A DNA stretch of 36,360 bases from Candidatus Moraniibacteriota bacterium (GCA_018061645.1 JAGOTT010000010.1:1-36360); one strand, 5' to 3'. Counted from the stretch's first letter, positions 1-7,775 are shown. The notes: generated by a model not told the origin, from the letters alone. Made by a program: numbers and translations.

Positions 1-45
1 GAGAAGCGAAAAAGAAAGAAGGAATACGATGATTTTTTTCGACAT
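1..45 (-). CDS. N-terminal fragment of a secreted or membrane protein (cut by window edge)
   Basis: An ATG at 45-43 on the minus strand opens a frame that stays open for 15 codons to the window edge. It reads MSKKIIVFLLSFSLL: two lysines followed by a hydrophobic run, the shape of a signal peptide or N-terminal anchor. A promoter-like TATACT lies at 99-104 and the upstream operon ends in a terminator at 118-149, so this should be the first gene of the next transcription unit. No Shine-Dalgarno sequence is visible. Only 15 residues can be seen, so the family cannot be named. Confidence 0.55.
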   Translation of the reverse strand, partial: MSKKIIVFLLSFSLL

Positions 46-93
46 AGGAAGTTGTGGTCGATGTTTCGCTCCGCGTCTTTCGCGACGCGCTTG

Positions 94-104
94 CTGACAG
101 TATA
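94..104 (-). promoter_or_regulatory. Putative -10 region for the gene starting at 45
   Basis: Read on the minus strand the sequence is TATACTGTCAG. The same TATACTGTC string forms the -10 of both divergent promoters at 10254-10259 and 10312-10317. No good -35 is seen because the upstream bases are the T-tract of a terminator. The expected leader is about 45 nt and contains a 6-bp hairpin (CGCGTC/GACGCG, 72-89). Confidence 0.4.
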
Positions 105-117
105 CAGGACTCGGAAG

Positions 118-149
118 AAAAAAAAAGACCGCTCCTCTATGGGGCGGCC
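118..149 (-). terminator. Rho-independent terminator after khpA
   Basis: On the minus strand a 9-position stem (GGCCGCCCC with GGAGCGGTC; one G-U pair and one C-A mismatch) closes a 5-nt loop at 127-149 and is followed directly by nine T residues at 126-118. It lies 15 bp after the khpA stop and ends the division/cell-wall transcription unit. Confidence 0.8.
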
Positions 150-163
150 TTCGACTCTTTCGG

Positions 164-550
164 CTAGATCTTGATATCGTTCATCACGTCTTCAAGCGAA
201 CGCTTCGGCTCCTCTGCCAGGACAGTCGCTGTTTCCGGCACCGCTTCGGGAGCCGACTCTGCCACCGGTGCCTCGTGACGCCGCTCACCGCGGGTCGAGC
301 CCTCCGGTTCGTTGATCTTGAGATTCACACGCGCATTGTTCTTGGCGCCGATGACGCGAAGCAATGTCCGAAGCGCCTTGGCAGTCCTTCCTTCGCGCCC
401 GATCACCATGCCCATGTCTTCCGGATGCACGTCGAGCGTTATGAGCACGCCCATTTCGTCGAGCTTCCGCTCCACCTTCACGTTCTCTGGATGATCCACG
501 AGCGACTTCACGACATATTCGATGAATTCCTGATCCCTGTTTTCCGACAT
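164..550 (-). CDS. khpA: KH-domain RNA-binding protein, KhpA/YlqC family, with a C-terminal extension
   Basis: The 128-residue product begins like the KhpA family (MSENRDQEFIEYVVKSLVDHP) and carries a type II KH fold with the GxxG loop GREG at residues 51-54 (context MVIGREGRTAKALR). KhpA proteins bind RNA in the cytoplasm and, in Firmicutes, work with KhpB in cell elongation and division; that role here is an inference. Family members are usually near 76-80 residues, so about 45 residues rich in Glu, Pro and Ala after residue 82 are an extension of unknown role. The gene is last in the division operon, 74 bp after murF, and is followed by a terminator. Its position next to murF and ftsI supports a link to envelope growth. 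The start is the ATG at 550, which fits the family N-terminus. Confidence 0.85.
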   Translation of the reverse strand: MSENRDQEFIEYVVKSLVDHPENVKVERKLDEMGVLITLDVHPEDMGMVIGREGRTAKALRTLLRVIGAKNNARVNLKINEPEGSTRGERRHEAPVAESAPEAVPETATVLAEEPKRSLEDVMNDIKI

Positions 551-624
551 ACGGTTATTCGCTGATTAGCCGATTATCCTGAGTTCCTCAGGTATTCCCA
601 TTGTATGAAAACGCGACCGCCCTG

Positions 625-1959
625 TCAAACCGCCGGGACGTCCCACTCCGCAGGCGGCAAGAACGGCCGCGAACGCCAATCCGGGGACTGACAACACAGG
701 TGCTTCCTGGCTTCCGCCGGGTCGGCAAGCAGGGCTTCCGTCACCTTCTCCATCCGCATACCGCGGGATCCCTTCACAAGCACGAGATCGCCCTCACGAA
801 GGATGCTTTGGAGAGGCAGCGTCGCCGCATCCGGATCCGGAACAAACATGACGCTTCCACGCGGCATCCCGCGAGCGAGCAGTTCTTCCCCGAGAAGATG
901 CATTCGCTTTCCGACCAGGATCGCGAGCTCCGTTCCGGAAACGACGACATCGTCCGCGAGTTTCCGATGCTCCTCCTCCGACATGGCGCCAAGTTCGAGC
1001 ATGTCACCGAAAATGACGACGCGACGCCTGGCCGGAATCTCACCGAGCGTCGCGAGTGCGGCGCGGACGGACGCCGGCGAGGCGTTGTACGTATCGTCGA
1101 GGATACCGATACCGCGTTTCCCCCGAAGGAAACGGAGTCTCCCCGGAAGCGGCGTGAGCTGTTCAAGCGACCGAGCGATCTCGAAAAGGTTCATTTCGAG
1201 CGCGATACCGACAGCGGCTCCCGCGAGCGCGTCCGAGATATGATGTCGTGCCACCACATGAGGAAGACGGACCGGTATAGATTTCCCGTCATAATTGAGT
1301 TTGAAACTGAACCCGACACCGACAGGAGTCTCCTGGAACGACGCATTGTCCGCGCGAACGAGCGCATCTTTCCCGAAACCGTACGAAAGCACCATTCCCT
1401 TCGTCTTCTCCGCCATTTTTGACACGAGTGGATCGTCAAGATTCAGTATCGCGAACCCATCCTCGGGAAGCCTGAAGATCATCCTCCCTTTTTCCTTGGC
1501 GATATTCCCGATACTGCCGAAGTAGGCGATATGACTTTCCGCGATACGGGTCACAACGCCGATCCTGACCGGAACGAATCCGAGAAGATATTCCATGTCA
1601 CCCGGACGATCGACGCCCATCTCAAGCACGAGAACTTCCGGATATTTCGCCGGAAAAAGGATGAGCCGAAGAAAACGGAATCCGATCGAAAACCAGCGGA
1701 GAAACGAACTCCCACCGCTGTCCACCCCAAGAACGGTGAGCGGCACGCCGATCTCGTTGTTGAAATTGCCCTCACTCTTGCGCACGCACATGGAAGACGA
1801 GAGGACAAGCGCGATCGCTTCCTTCGTCGAACTCTTCCCGACGCTTCCGGTCACTCCGACCACGAGCGGCTTGTGCCTCGCGATCACCGCGCGCGCCATG
1901 AATCGGAGCATGTGTTCGAGTGCCCGTCTTCTCATCCGTTTCCCGGTCTGTCGCGCCAT
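625..1959 (-). CDS. murF: MurF-type Mur ligase (UDP-MurNAc-tripeptide:D-Ala-D-Ala ligase), short N-terminus
   Basis: The protein is a Mur ligase: ATP P-loop GVTGSVGKSS at residues 35-44, the SEGNFNNEIGVP segment at about 62-73 that in MurF follows the P-loop, a central-domain HHISDALAGAAVG motif, and a C-terminal domain with DDTYNASPASVRAAL and GDMLELG. These are MurF-like, so the expected reaction is addition of D-Ala-D-Ala to UDP-MurNAc-tripeptide in the cytoplasm. Only about 30 residues precede the P-loop, whereas ordinary MurF has a substrate-binding domain of roughly 90-100 residues there; that domain is missing. At 444 residues the protein nevertheless has the full central and C-terminal domains. 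It lies downstream of ftsI in the dcw cluster. MurE or a related ligase is possible, but the C-terminal motif and position favour MurF. Confidence 0.85.
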   Translation of the reverse strand: MARQTGKRMRRRALEHMLRFMARAVIARHKPLVVGVTGSVGKSSTKEAIALVLSSSMCVRKSEGNFNNEIGVPLTVLGVDSGGSSFLRWFSIGFRFLRLILFPAKYPEVLVLEMGVDRPGDMEYLLGFVPVRIGVVTRIAESHIAYFGSIGNIAKEKGRMIFRLPEDGFAILNLDDPLVSKMAEKTKGMVLSYGFGKDALVRADNASFQETPVGVGFSFKLNYDGKSIPVRLPHVVARHHISDALAGAAVGIALEMNLFEIARSLEQLTPLPGRLRFLRGKRGIGILDDTYNASPASVRAALATLGEIPARRRVVIFGDMLELGAMSEEEHRKLADDVVVSGTELAILVGKRMHLLGEELLARGMPRGSVMFVPDPDAATLPLQSILREGDLVLVKGSRGMRMEKVTEALLADPAEARKHLCCQSPDWRSRPFLPPAEWDVPAV

Positions 1960-1969
1960 AGTTTGGATA

Positions 1970-2060
1970 AATGTAAAATGAAAAAGTCAAAAATCAAAGT
2001 TGATGCGTCCCGCTCTGCGGGACTCGACAATTTTTCATTTTGATATTTTCATTTTGCATT
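1970..2060. repeat. Inverted heptad-period repeat with a central GC hairpin, murF-ftsI gap
   Basis: The right arm (2034-2060) steps in 7-bp units (TTTCATT, TTGATAT, TTTCATT, TTGCATT, TTGAATT). The left arm (1975-2005) is A-rich with GTCAAAAATCAAAG and is roughly the reverse complement of the right arm. In the centre is a perfect 7-bp hairpin, GTCCCGC-TCT-GCGGGAC (2007-2023). The element contains the last codons and stop of ftsI. It could terminate or attenuate transcription, but no clean T-tract follows the hairpin. Confidence 0.7.
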
Positions 2061-3830
2061 TTGAATTTCCTCCGTCGGCTCTATCTTCGCATAGGAAAGC
2101 AGGAACTTCATGACATCACCGAATACCGGCGCAGCACTCGATTCTGCCCAGATGACGTCTTTCGGATTATCGATTTTCGATAGCACGACGAACCTCGGGT
2201 CACCGATCGGGGCATATCCCACGAACGAACCGATCGTGAGTCCGTCATCATACCCTTTTTCACCTTTTTTCGCCACCTGAGCCGTCCCGGTCTTTCCTCC
2301 GACCCGATATCCGGGAACCGCGGCGCGTTTCCCATGACCGTTCTTGACGACATTTTCAAGCATATCTCCCAGAAGCGTCGCCGTCTCCTTCGAGACGACC
2401 TGACGGACTTCGGACGGCTCAGAAAGCTCTTCACGGCCATCGGCGTGGATATATTTTTCCATGATGCTCGGTCGCATGAGCAGTCCTCCGTTCGCGAGCA
2501 CCTGATAGGAGGAAATCATCTGGAGTGGCGTCATCGTCACACCCTGCCCGAACGACGCCGTAAAGAATTGGATATCACGACGGATATCGTCAAGGTTCTT
2601 CGTATCTCCGGAAAGTTCGGCCGGAAGCTCGATACCCGTTTTTCTCCCGAAACCGAAGCGATCGAAATATTCCGCAAAACGGGCGTTTCCGACGAGCTTC
2701 TCGACAAAAATGACACCGGTATTGATGGACTCCTCGAGCACTTTCGTCATCGTCGATCGTCCGTAGCACTTGTCTTCCGCATTCCGGATCACATATCCCG
2801 CTTCCGAAATCGCACAGGAATCGGTGAATTCCGTCCCTGGAGCGACCTTCCCTTCTTCGATTCCGATCGCCATCGTGATCGGCTTCATGATCGAACCCGG
2901 TTCATAGGTCTGGCTCACCGCCGGATTCAAGAACCGGGAATAATCCTCGGTCTTCGAATATTCGTTCGGATTGAATCCGGGGTTCGATGCCATAGCGAGG
3001 ATTTTTCCGGTCGCCGGATCCATCACGATGACCGTTCCCCCGTCGGCACCGTGTTTCTCCACGGCGTCCCGAAGGATCGTCTCGACTTCGTGCTGGATGA
3101 CGTGGTCGATCGATAGGATGATATCCGGACCTTCTTCCGAGGAGACCGTCTTCCTGTCGGATGTCGATATCCATCGACCGGCGGCATCCCGAGCCTGCAC
3201 GACGTTTCCCGGTTTCCCCCGAAGCAGTCCGTCCTGAAAGGCTTCCACGCCGTACCGGCCGGACTCGCCTCCACCGTCCTTCGCACTCACGAACCCGACA
3301 ACCTGCGCCGCGAGGCTGCCCCCGGGATAATATCGGTATTTCTCGTTCAGGAAACGAACTCCCGGCATGTCGAGTCCGCGGATCCGGTCCGCTTCATCCT
3401 CGGGAAGTCGTTTCTTGATGACCTCGAACGGGTCTTCGCGATCGGAAAATTTCGCCAGTATCTCATCCACGGAAACACCGGTTATCCCCGAAAGCGCTTC
3501 CGCGATCCGACGCGGCTCCTCGATTTCCCGCGGAACGACATACAGGAGCGGGTATTCCCGGTTCACGGCCGCCGGATACACGGTATTCCCCTCACGGAAA
3601 AAAATCTCTCCCCGATCCGGGAATACGTCCGCCGAAAGCGAATGCTGACTGTCGGCCGCGCCGCGCCATTTTTCATGATCGGCTATCTGGATCACGTACA
3701 ACCGCGTCAGTGCGACCACGCCGACGACAAGTACGAAAACGAGAAGCGCAGCGATTCTTCCTGTCGAAGAAGGATGTGCTTCCGGATGTTTCTCATACGA
3801 AACCGGCTTTTTCAGCTCTCGTTTCATCAT
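2049..3830 (-). CDS. ftsI: FtsI-type penicillin-binding protein (septal transpeptidase)
   Basis: A class B penicillin-binding protein that cross-links peptidoglycan at the division septum. One membrane anchor lies near residues 27-46 after a short cytoplasmic tail. It is followed by a dimerisation domain and a transpeptidase domain with all three catalytic motifs: SIMK (nucleophile Ser near 313), SIN near 368 and KTGT near 513. There is no C-terminal PASTA domain. The longer frame begins TTG-TCT-ATG-ATG, so I place the start at the ATG at 3830. At about 593 residues the length is normal for the family. It lies between ftsL and murF in dcw order, which favours FtsI over a sporulation or elongation PBP. 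The last codons run into the 7-bp-period repeat. Confidence 0.93.
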   Translation of the reverse strand: MMKRELKKPVSYEKHPEAHPSSTGRIAALLVFVLVVGVVALTRLYVIQIADHEKWRGAADSQHSLSADVFPDRGEIFFREGNTVYPAAVNREYPLLYVVPREIEEPRRIAEALSGITGVSVDEILAKFSDREDPFEVIKKRLPEDEADRIRGLDMPGVRFLNEKYRYYPGGSLAAQVVGFVSAKDGGGESGRYGVEAFQDGLLRGKPGNVVQARDAAGRWISTSDRKTVSSEEGPDIILSIDHVIQHEVETILRDAVEKHGADGGTVIVMDPATGKILAMASNPGFNPNEYSKTEDYSRFLNPAVSQTYEPGSIMKPITMAIGIEEGKVAPGTEFTDSCAISEAGYVIRNAEDKCYGRSTMTKVLEESINTGVIFVEKLVGNARFAEYFDRFGFGRKTGIELPAELSGDTKNLDDIRRDIQFFTASFGQGVTMTPLQMISSYQVLANGGLLMRPSIMEKYIHADGREELSEPSEVRQVVSKETATLLGDMLENVVKNGHGKRAAVPGYRVGGKTGTAQVAKKGEKGYDDGLTIGSFVGYAPIGDPRFVVLSKIDNPKDVIWAESSAAPVFGDVMKFLLSYAKIEPTEEIQNAK

Positions 3831-3921
3831 AGACAATTTTCAGAGCCTACCAGGAATTCCGATCCTGAAATTCCGAACGAAAACCGTATGCGGATTCTTC
3901 TTGGATCCTCCGATACCCGAG

Positions 3922-4263
3922 CTACCGGAGCGCGAGCGAGCCGCGACCTTCGATCATTTTCGCGGATTCCACTTGGCTCATACCGCGGCTTCCCGCTGCG
4001 GATTCGATCCTGGAAAGCGAGAGCGCCTCAGCCTCCGAAAGTTTCAGCTTGGCGTTTTCTTTCCTAAGCTCGACGATTTCCTTTTCCAGCGTCCTTGTCT
4101 CGTATCCCTGGACCGCTCCGGAGTTCAAGGCATACAGATAGGCGATTCCTGAAAGAAAAAAGAGGAACAGCGCGAACAGCGCCGCCGGATGGACTGCACC
4201 GGAGAAAGAAACGGTTTTCCGGCAGACGCTCTGCCGCCCCGAAAGACAGTAATCCCTTGTCAT
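3922..4263 (-). CDS. ftsL: FtsL-like division protein (one membrane helix plus coiled coil)
   Basis: A 113-residue bitopic protein: about 27 cytoplasmic residues, a membrane helix (ALFALFLFFLSGIAYLYAL, about residues 28-46), then a heptad-rich stretch (LEKEIVELRKENAKLKLSEAEALS) typical of the FtsL/DivIC coiled coil. FtsL bridges FtsB/DivIC and the septal synthase complex at midcell. Sequence conservation in this family is low, so the call rests on topology and on the position between rsmH and ftsI, where ftsL normally lies. A purine-rich GGGGGAG precedes the ATG by 8 bases and fixes the start at 4263. DivIC is the alternative. Confidence 0.8.
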   Translation of the reverse strand: MTRDYCLSGRQSVCRKTVSFSGAVHPAALFALFLFFLSGIAYLYALNSGAVQGYETRTLEKEIVELRKENAKLKLSEAEALSLSRIESAAGSRGMSQVESAKMIEGRGSLALR

Positions 4264-4361
4264 ACTCTTTCTCCCCCTGATTGTCTGTTTATTTTTTCAG
4301 CCCCTGACGGACGACCCCGAACCGTTTCGGATCCATCCGCAAGGAGCTCATGTTTTGCTCT

Positions 4362-5324
4362 TCAGATCCTTTCCACCGAACGGAGCTTCGCGCTCCGCGC
4401 CCGAGGATTTTTCGACACCTCTTCTTCGCTTGGCCGGACGAATCTCGGCGAGAGAAGGCGGATCGCCGGTTGTCGACCGCACCGACACTCCGGAAACTCC
4501 GGAGGGCAAACGCATCCCTTCGACATCTCCGCGAACAAACCCTTCACCAACGCATCTTCTCCGGAATGAAACGTGATGACCGCAAGCCTTCCTCCGGGAA
4601 CAAGCACTCGCACCGCCTCCCGCAAAAAGCTTCCGATCACCGGCAACTCCTCATTCACCTCCATCCGGATCGCCTGAAACGTCTTCGTCGCGGGATGGAT
4701 CCGAATTTTCCGCCGCTCGAACTCGGAGAAGCATCCTGCGACGCATTCCGCGAGATCCTTCGTCGTCCCGAAAGGTCGCTCCATCCGTCGCGTGACGATC
4801 GCATGAGCGATTTTCCGGGCCTTTTTCTCGTCACCGAACCTCCGTATGACATCCGCAAGCCTCTCTTCCTGGTACCCGTTCACGATATCAGCCGCAGTCA
4901 CCGCTCCTTCCTGATCAAGCCGCATATCGAGCGGCCCATCCGCAAGGAACGAGAATCCGCGATCCGGATCGTCCACCTGATCGGACGAGAACCCGAAATC
5001 CGCAAGGATCGCGTTTACCTTCGAGACGCCGGCATCCGCAAGAATCGTTCCGATGTCGGAAAAATTCCCCCGGGTCACGGAGAGTGAACCATCTTCCACG
5101 GCCTTCCGTAGAATCGGGTTCGTCTCCGCATCCCGAAGAAACCGCTCCACCGCGAACGCGTCGGCATCGGATGCGATCACCCTCCCACCAGGGAGCACCC
5201 TCCCGAGCATCGCCCGGGTGTGCCCCCCGCCGCCGAGTGTCACATCCACCGCCGTATCGCCCTTGTGAAGGTCCAATGCCGCCACCGTCTCGTCCAGCAG
5301 TACAGGAATGTGTCTCGTCGCCAT
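4362..5324 (-). CDS. rsmH: 16S rRNA (cytosine-1402 N4) methyltransferase RsmH
   Basis: RsmH (MraW) uses SAM to methylate N4 of C1402 in the decoding centre of 16S rRNA. The N-terminus HIPVLLDETVAAL and the SAM-binding loop VDVTLGGGGHT (residues 26-36) are diagnostic. Also present are DFGFSSDQVDDPDRGFSF in the substrate domain, FQAIRMEVNEEL and the C-terminal VITFHSGED. At 320 residues it has the usual length. It is the second gene of the dcw operon, between mraZ and ftsL. No Shine-Dalgarno is visible before the ATG at 5324; the gap to ftsL (98 bp) holds nothing I recognise. Confidence 0.96.
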   Translation of the reverse strand: MATRHIPVLLDETVAALDLHKGDTAVDVTLGGGGHTRAMLGRVLPGGRVIASDADAFAVERFLRDAETNPILRKAVEDGSLSVTRGNFSDIGTILADAGVSKVNAILADFGFSSDQVDDPDRGFSFLADGPLDMRLDQEGAVTAADIVNGYQEERLADVIRRFGDEKKARKIAHAIVTRRMERPFGTTKDLAECVAGCFSEFERRKIRIHPATKTFQAIRMEVNEELPVIGSFLREAVRVLVPGGRLAVITFHSGEDALVKGLFAEMSKGCVCPPEFPECRCGRQPAIRLLSPRFVRPSEEEVSKNPRARSAKLRSVERI

Positions 5325-5345
5325 ACAATCCAGAAAACAATAATG

Positions 5346-5434
5346 AAATCGCTAAACTTTTATCTTTTCATTTTTGATTTCTGTCCCATATTTTCCAAGC
5401 TTTATGAACTTTACAAACTTGATAAACCTTATGA
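5346..5434. repeat. Short-period repeat in the rsmH-mraZ gap
   Basis: From 5354 a T-rich stretch steps by seven bases (NNNTTTT: AACTTTT, ATCTTTT, CATTTTT). From 5402 a second stretch steps by nine bases (TTTATGAAC, TTTACAAAC, TTGATAAAC, CTTATGAAC). The two halves are T-rich on opposite strands, so the element is roughly inverted like the other intergenic repeats, but with mixed periods and no GC hairpin in the centre. Confidence 0.5.
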
Positions 5435-5435
5435 A

Positions 5436-5870
5436 CTAATACACTCCGAGCTTCCCGAGTTCCTCCGCGATCTTGCCGGTGTTCTTTTCCGCGCCAGCCT
5501 TGTATGATTTCCATTTCGTCTCGTCCCAGATTTCAAGCCGGTTGTAGAGCCCGACGACGACGACGTTCTTTTTCAATCCGGCGGAGTCCTTGAGGTAATC
5601 CGGAATGAGGATGCGCCCCTGTGAGTCGAGCTCCACATCCGTCGCGCCCGCAAGCTGCAACCGTGTGAAACTCCGTGTCGCCGCTTCTCCGATCGGCAGG
5701 CTGCCGAGCTTTTCCGCGAGCTGTTCCCATACCTTCATCGGGTAGACGAAAAGCGACGAGTCGAGTCCGCGCGTCACGACGACCCGCGACCCGAGTTCCG
5801 AGCGGAACCGGGACGGCATCGCGACGCGACGCTTCGGATCGATGGAATGTGAGTATTCGCCGATGAACAT
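5436..5870 (-). CDS. mraZ: MraZ transcriptional regulator of the division operon
   Basis: A 144-residue protein with two MraZ/AbrB-like half domains. Each carries the loop motif: SIDPKRRVAMPSRFR at about residues 9-24 and ELDSQGRILIPDYLK near 80-95. MraZ forms a ring-shaped oligomer, binds TGGGN direct repeats and represses its own operon. Matching boxes lie upstream at 5981-6014. It is the first gene of the dcw operon (mraZ, rsmH, ftsL, ftsI, murF, khpA). The leader between the boxes and the ATG holds an inverted heptad repeat, which is unusual. The start ATG (MFIGEYSHSID) matches the family. Confidence 0.95.
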   Translation of the reverse strand: MFIGEYSHSIDPKRRVAMPSRFRSELGSRVVVTRGLDSSLFVYPMKVWEQLAEKLGSLPIGEAATRSFTRLQLAGATDVELDSQGRILIPDYLKDSAGLKKNVVVVGLYNRLEIWDETKWKSYKAGAEKNTGKIAEELGKLGVY

Positions 5871-5881
5871 GTTCCGATTTT

Positions 5882-5956
5882 AGATTTGAGATTTCAGATT
5901 TGAGATTGAAGAATTCCTGACTTCGGTTTCCAATCTGCAATCTGCAATCTGCAATC
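5882..5956. repeat. Inverted heptad repeat in the mraZ leader
   Basis: Left arm: four 7-bp units AGATTTG, AGATTTC, AGATTTG, AGATTGA (5882-5909). Right arm: CAATCTG three times plus CAATC (5931-5956), whose complement reads CAGATTG. The arms are therefore inverted versions of one AGATTNN heptamer, separated by 21 bp. The element lies within the expected mraZ 5' untranslated region. Confidence 0.8.
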
Positions 5957-5980
5957 AAAATTCTGCAATAACTACGATTT

Positions 5981-6014
5981 CCCCACGATTCCCCACTTCT
6001 TCGTTCTTCCCCCA
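5981..6014 (-). promoter_or_regulatory. MraZ-box operator of the division operon
   Basis: On the minus strand there are three TGGGG boxes whose first T lies at 6014, 5995 and 5985 (spacings 19 and 10 bp, close to whole helical turns). They lie just downstream of the -10 hexamer, as in other bacteria where MraZ binds TGGGN direct repeats between the promoter and mraZ. This implies negative autoregulation. Confidence 0.75.
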
Positions 6015-6015
6015 C

Positions 6016-6045
6016 ATTTTACGCCACTTCTCCATTCCCTGTCAA
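6016..6045 (-). promoter_or_regulatory. Sigma-70-type promoter of the mraZ operon
   Basis: TTGACA (6045-6040), an 18-bp spacer and TAAAAT (6021-6016) on the minus strand. The predicted start is near 6009, inside the first MraZ box. The consensus -35 directly abuts the T-tract of the preceding gene's terminator. Confidence 0.8.
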
Positions 6046-6076
6046 CACAAACAAAAAACAGCTTTGGAGAGCCGTT
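6046..6076 (-). terminator. Terminator after the 500-residue JAMM-like gene
   Basis: On the minus strand AACGGCT pairs with AGCTGTT (7 bp including one G-U) around a 6-nt loop at 6057-6076. It is followed by a T-rich run interrupted by single Gs. It separates the upstream gene from the mraZ promoter. Confidence 0.7.
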
Positions 6077-6097
6077 TTCAAAATATTTACCTGGAAG

Positions 6098-7600
6098 CTA
6101 TTCACCGGAAAGTATTTTTTCCGGAAACGGCGTAAATTTCAATTGGATGCCGTTTGCCATCCCCCATCGGATGAAATCATCCCGACTTTGTTGAGATTCA
6201 CCGAATCCGACCCGCCCTGCCTTGGATGTGAATTCGATAAGAAGCTTTCCTGCCGATGAATTGACGAGTCTGCCAGCAGTTCTATTCATTTTTTTCATAA
6301 TCGCCCGGGAGATATGCTTAAGAGGATCATCGTCTGAGCCTTCCATCGAAGCTGCTTCGATATCGAACATGTCCATCGTCTCAAGTCTGCTCCGAAGCGA
6401 CGCTTCCTCTTCGGATCCGATTCTGAGTTTTTTTATCTCATCATCCGCCACTTCGACGAGAGCGCTCCTGAATTCGACGATTTTTTCTATCGACTCAGCC
6501 GCCGCATGCTCCTGATCGACAGAGTACTCCCATATTCCATTTCTCGCGACTGCGACGTCCCGAAGGTTCTTCGCGTCATAGCCTTTCTCCGACGCCACCT
6601 GCTTCAGAAGCAGATTACTCGTCAAATCAGTGAAACTAGGAGCATAGTTGCTCGTATTCCGCGCAGGGTGCGTGTGTGCCGCAATCGTTTCCTTGCCTTG
6701 CCGCAATGATTCGTAAATCATTTCGTCGTCGACCACACCAGAGACCTTCCCTTGTCTTTCGCGGGAACGCGTCACAACCTTTCCGTCACCTTCTGTTGAA
6801 AATACGAATGAGAACTCACGATCGGCAAGCTCCGATATCTTCTGCAGACTTCGAAGCTGTTTTTCCGTGAATCCCTCATATCCCTCCATAACAACCTCTC
6901 CCTCTTTAAATACCCCTTCGGGATCCTCGAGCTCCCGCGTAAGGCGAAGAACGATCGGGTCTGTGGGTATCACCGCATCGATATCACCACGCCTCGATCC
7001 GAACACGCCTAATTGTCGACCAAACTCCTCCATCGGATCCGATAATTCGGATTTCTCAGAAGTTCCACGCTCTGACCCATCTATCACTCGATTATCAGAC
7101 ACTTCCGATAAGTTCGTGTCTATTTTGAGCATCAGCGGAATTTCCGGCTTCGGAATATCGCCCGGTATCACCTCAACGATTTTCGCGGTATCAGATTCAG
7201 ATTGAATGTCACTAGTTGGATTCTCCATGGCGGCGGCAGGTCCCGCCGTCGCCGCGGTCAGCGCGACGACACTGGCATACTTCCTTAGCTTTTCGTTCAG
7301 CCTCGCAAGAATTCCTAATTCCTCCTTTCGGATAGCCGAAAGATCTCCGGCGATAGCTTCGTCCGCTTCCGCAATCACCTCCGGCGACGCGGACAGACGT
7401 TCGGCATATTCGCTCCGGTCCCGTGCCATCTCGGCATCCGCCTCTGTGGGATCGAATTCCTTCTTCGCCGCTTCCGCCGCTTCCATCGCCTGCTTCACTT
7501 GCTCTTCCGGAGAAATCGACTGTTCGGCGCGTTCAAGAACCGGCACCTCGCGCTCCGCTTCTTCCGGGCGGTTCGTAGCTATCGTTTCAGGAGACGCCAT
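6098..7600 (-). CDS. Unknown 500-residue protein with a JAB1/MPN (JAMM)-like metal motif
   Basis: Residues 1-105 are charged and helical. Residues 110-125 (VVALTAATAGPAAA) are a short hydrophobic stretch that could be an internal anchor or signal-like segment. Residues about 235-370 look like a JAB1/MPN domain: strand FSFVFSTEGDG, then ETIAAHTHP with His309 and His311, then SFTD (Ser322, Asp325), then a strand AVARNGIWEYSV. JAMM enzymes use H-x-H-x7-S-x-x-D plus an upstream Glu to bind zinc and cut isopeptide or peptide bonds; here the His-Ser gap is 10 rather than 7. The C-terminal 130 residues are helical and unrecognised. Its start overlaps the end of the 62-residue gene by 14 bp, which suggests translational coupling. 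Catalytic activity is an inference. Confidence 0.6.
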   Translation of the reverse strand: MASPETIATNRPEEAEREVPVLERAEQSISPEEQVKQAMEAAEAAKKEFDPTEADAEMARDRSEYAERLSASPEVIAEADEAIAGDLSAIRKEELGILARLNEKLRKYASVVALTAATAGPAAAMENPTSDIQSESDTAKIVEVIPGDIPKPEIPLMLKIDTNLSEVSDNRVIDGSERGTSEKSELSDPMEEFGRQLGVFGSRRGDIDAVIPTDPIVLRLTRELEDPEGVFKEGEVVMEGYEGFTEKQLRSLQKISELADREFSFVFSTEGDGKVVTRSRERQGKVSGVVDDEMIYESLRQGKETIAAHTHPARNTSNYAPSFTDLTSNLLLKQVASEKGYDAKNLRDVAVARNGIWEYSVDQEHAAAESIEKIVEFRSALVEVADDEIKKLRIGSEEEASLRSRLETMDMFDIEAASMEGSDDDPLKHISRAIMKKMNRTAGRLVNSSAGKLLIEFTSKAGRVGFGESQQSRDDFIRWGMANGIQLKFTPFPEKILSGE

Positions 7601-7775
7601 AAATCCTTTGTTTCACTTGTTCCGCCTTTTTCTCATCCAGGATATTCGTCCACGTTTCGAACAACCGACGCCGCTTCGCACGGGTCGCCTGCATATCTCG
7701 GGAATACTCGAGGGCGGCTTCGCGGATTTCGCGCGCCATCGCCTCGAGCTCCTCTTTTGTGGCAGTCCGTTCCAT
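7587..7775 (-). CDS. Small charged helical protein, function unknown
   Basis: A 62-residue product, almost entirely Ala, Glu, Arg and Lys-rich helix (MERTATKEELEAMAREIREAA), with no cysteine, signal peptide or membrane segment. It overlaps the start of the following 500-residue gene by 14 bp, and its ATG is 9 bp from the alkD stop. This tight packing argues that it is a real gene in that operon. A TATAAT on the minus strand at about 7784-7789 overlaps the alkD stop and could give an extra promoter with an almost leaderless transcript, but no good -35 is seen. No family recognised. Confidence 0.55.
   Translation of the reverse strand: MERTATKEELEAMAREIREAALEYSRDMQATRAKRRRLFETWTNILDEKKAEQVKQRIYGVS

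Noticed and set aside
578..592. Perfect hairpin CCTGAG-TTC-CTCAGG between khpA and murF
   Set aside because: No T-tract on either side and it lies inside the operon, so I do not call it a terminator; it may be chance.
5882..5956. CRISPR-like array
   Set aside because: Units are 7 bp with no unique spacers, and no cas genes are present; these are tandem heptads.
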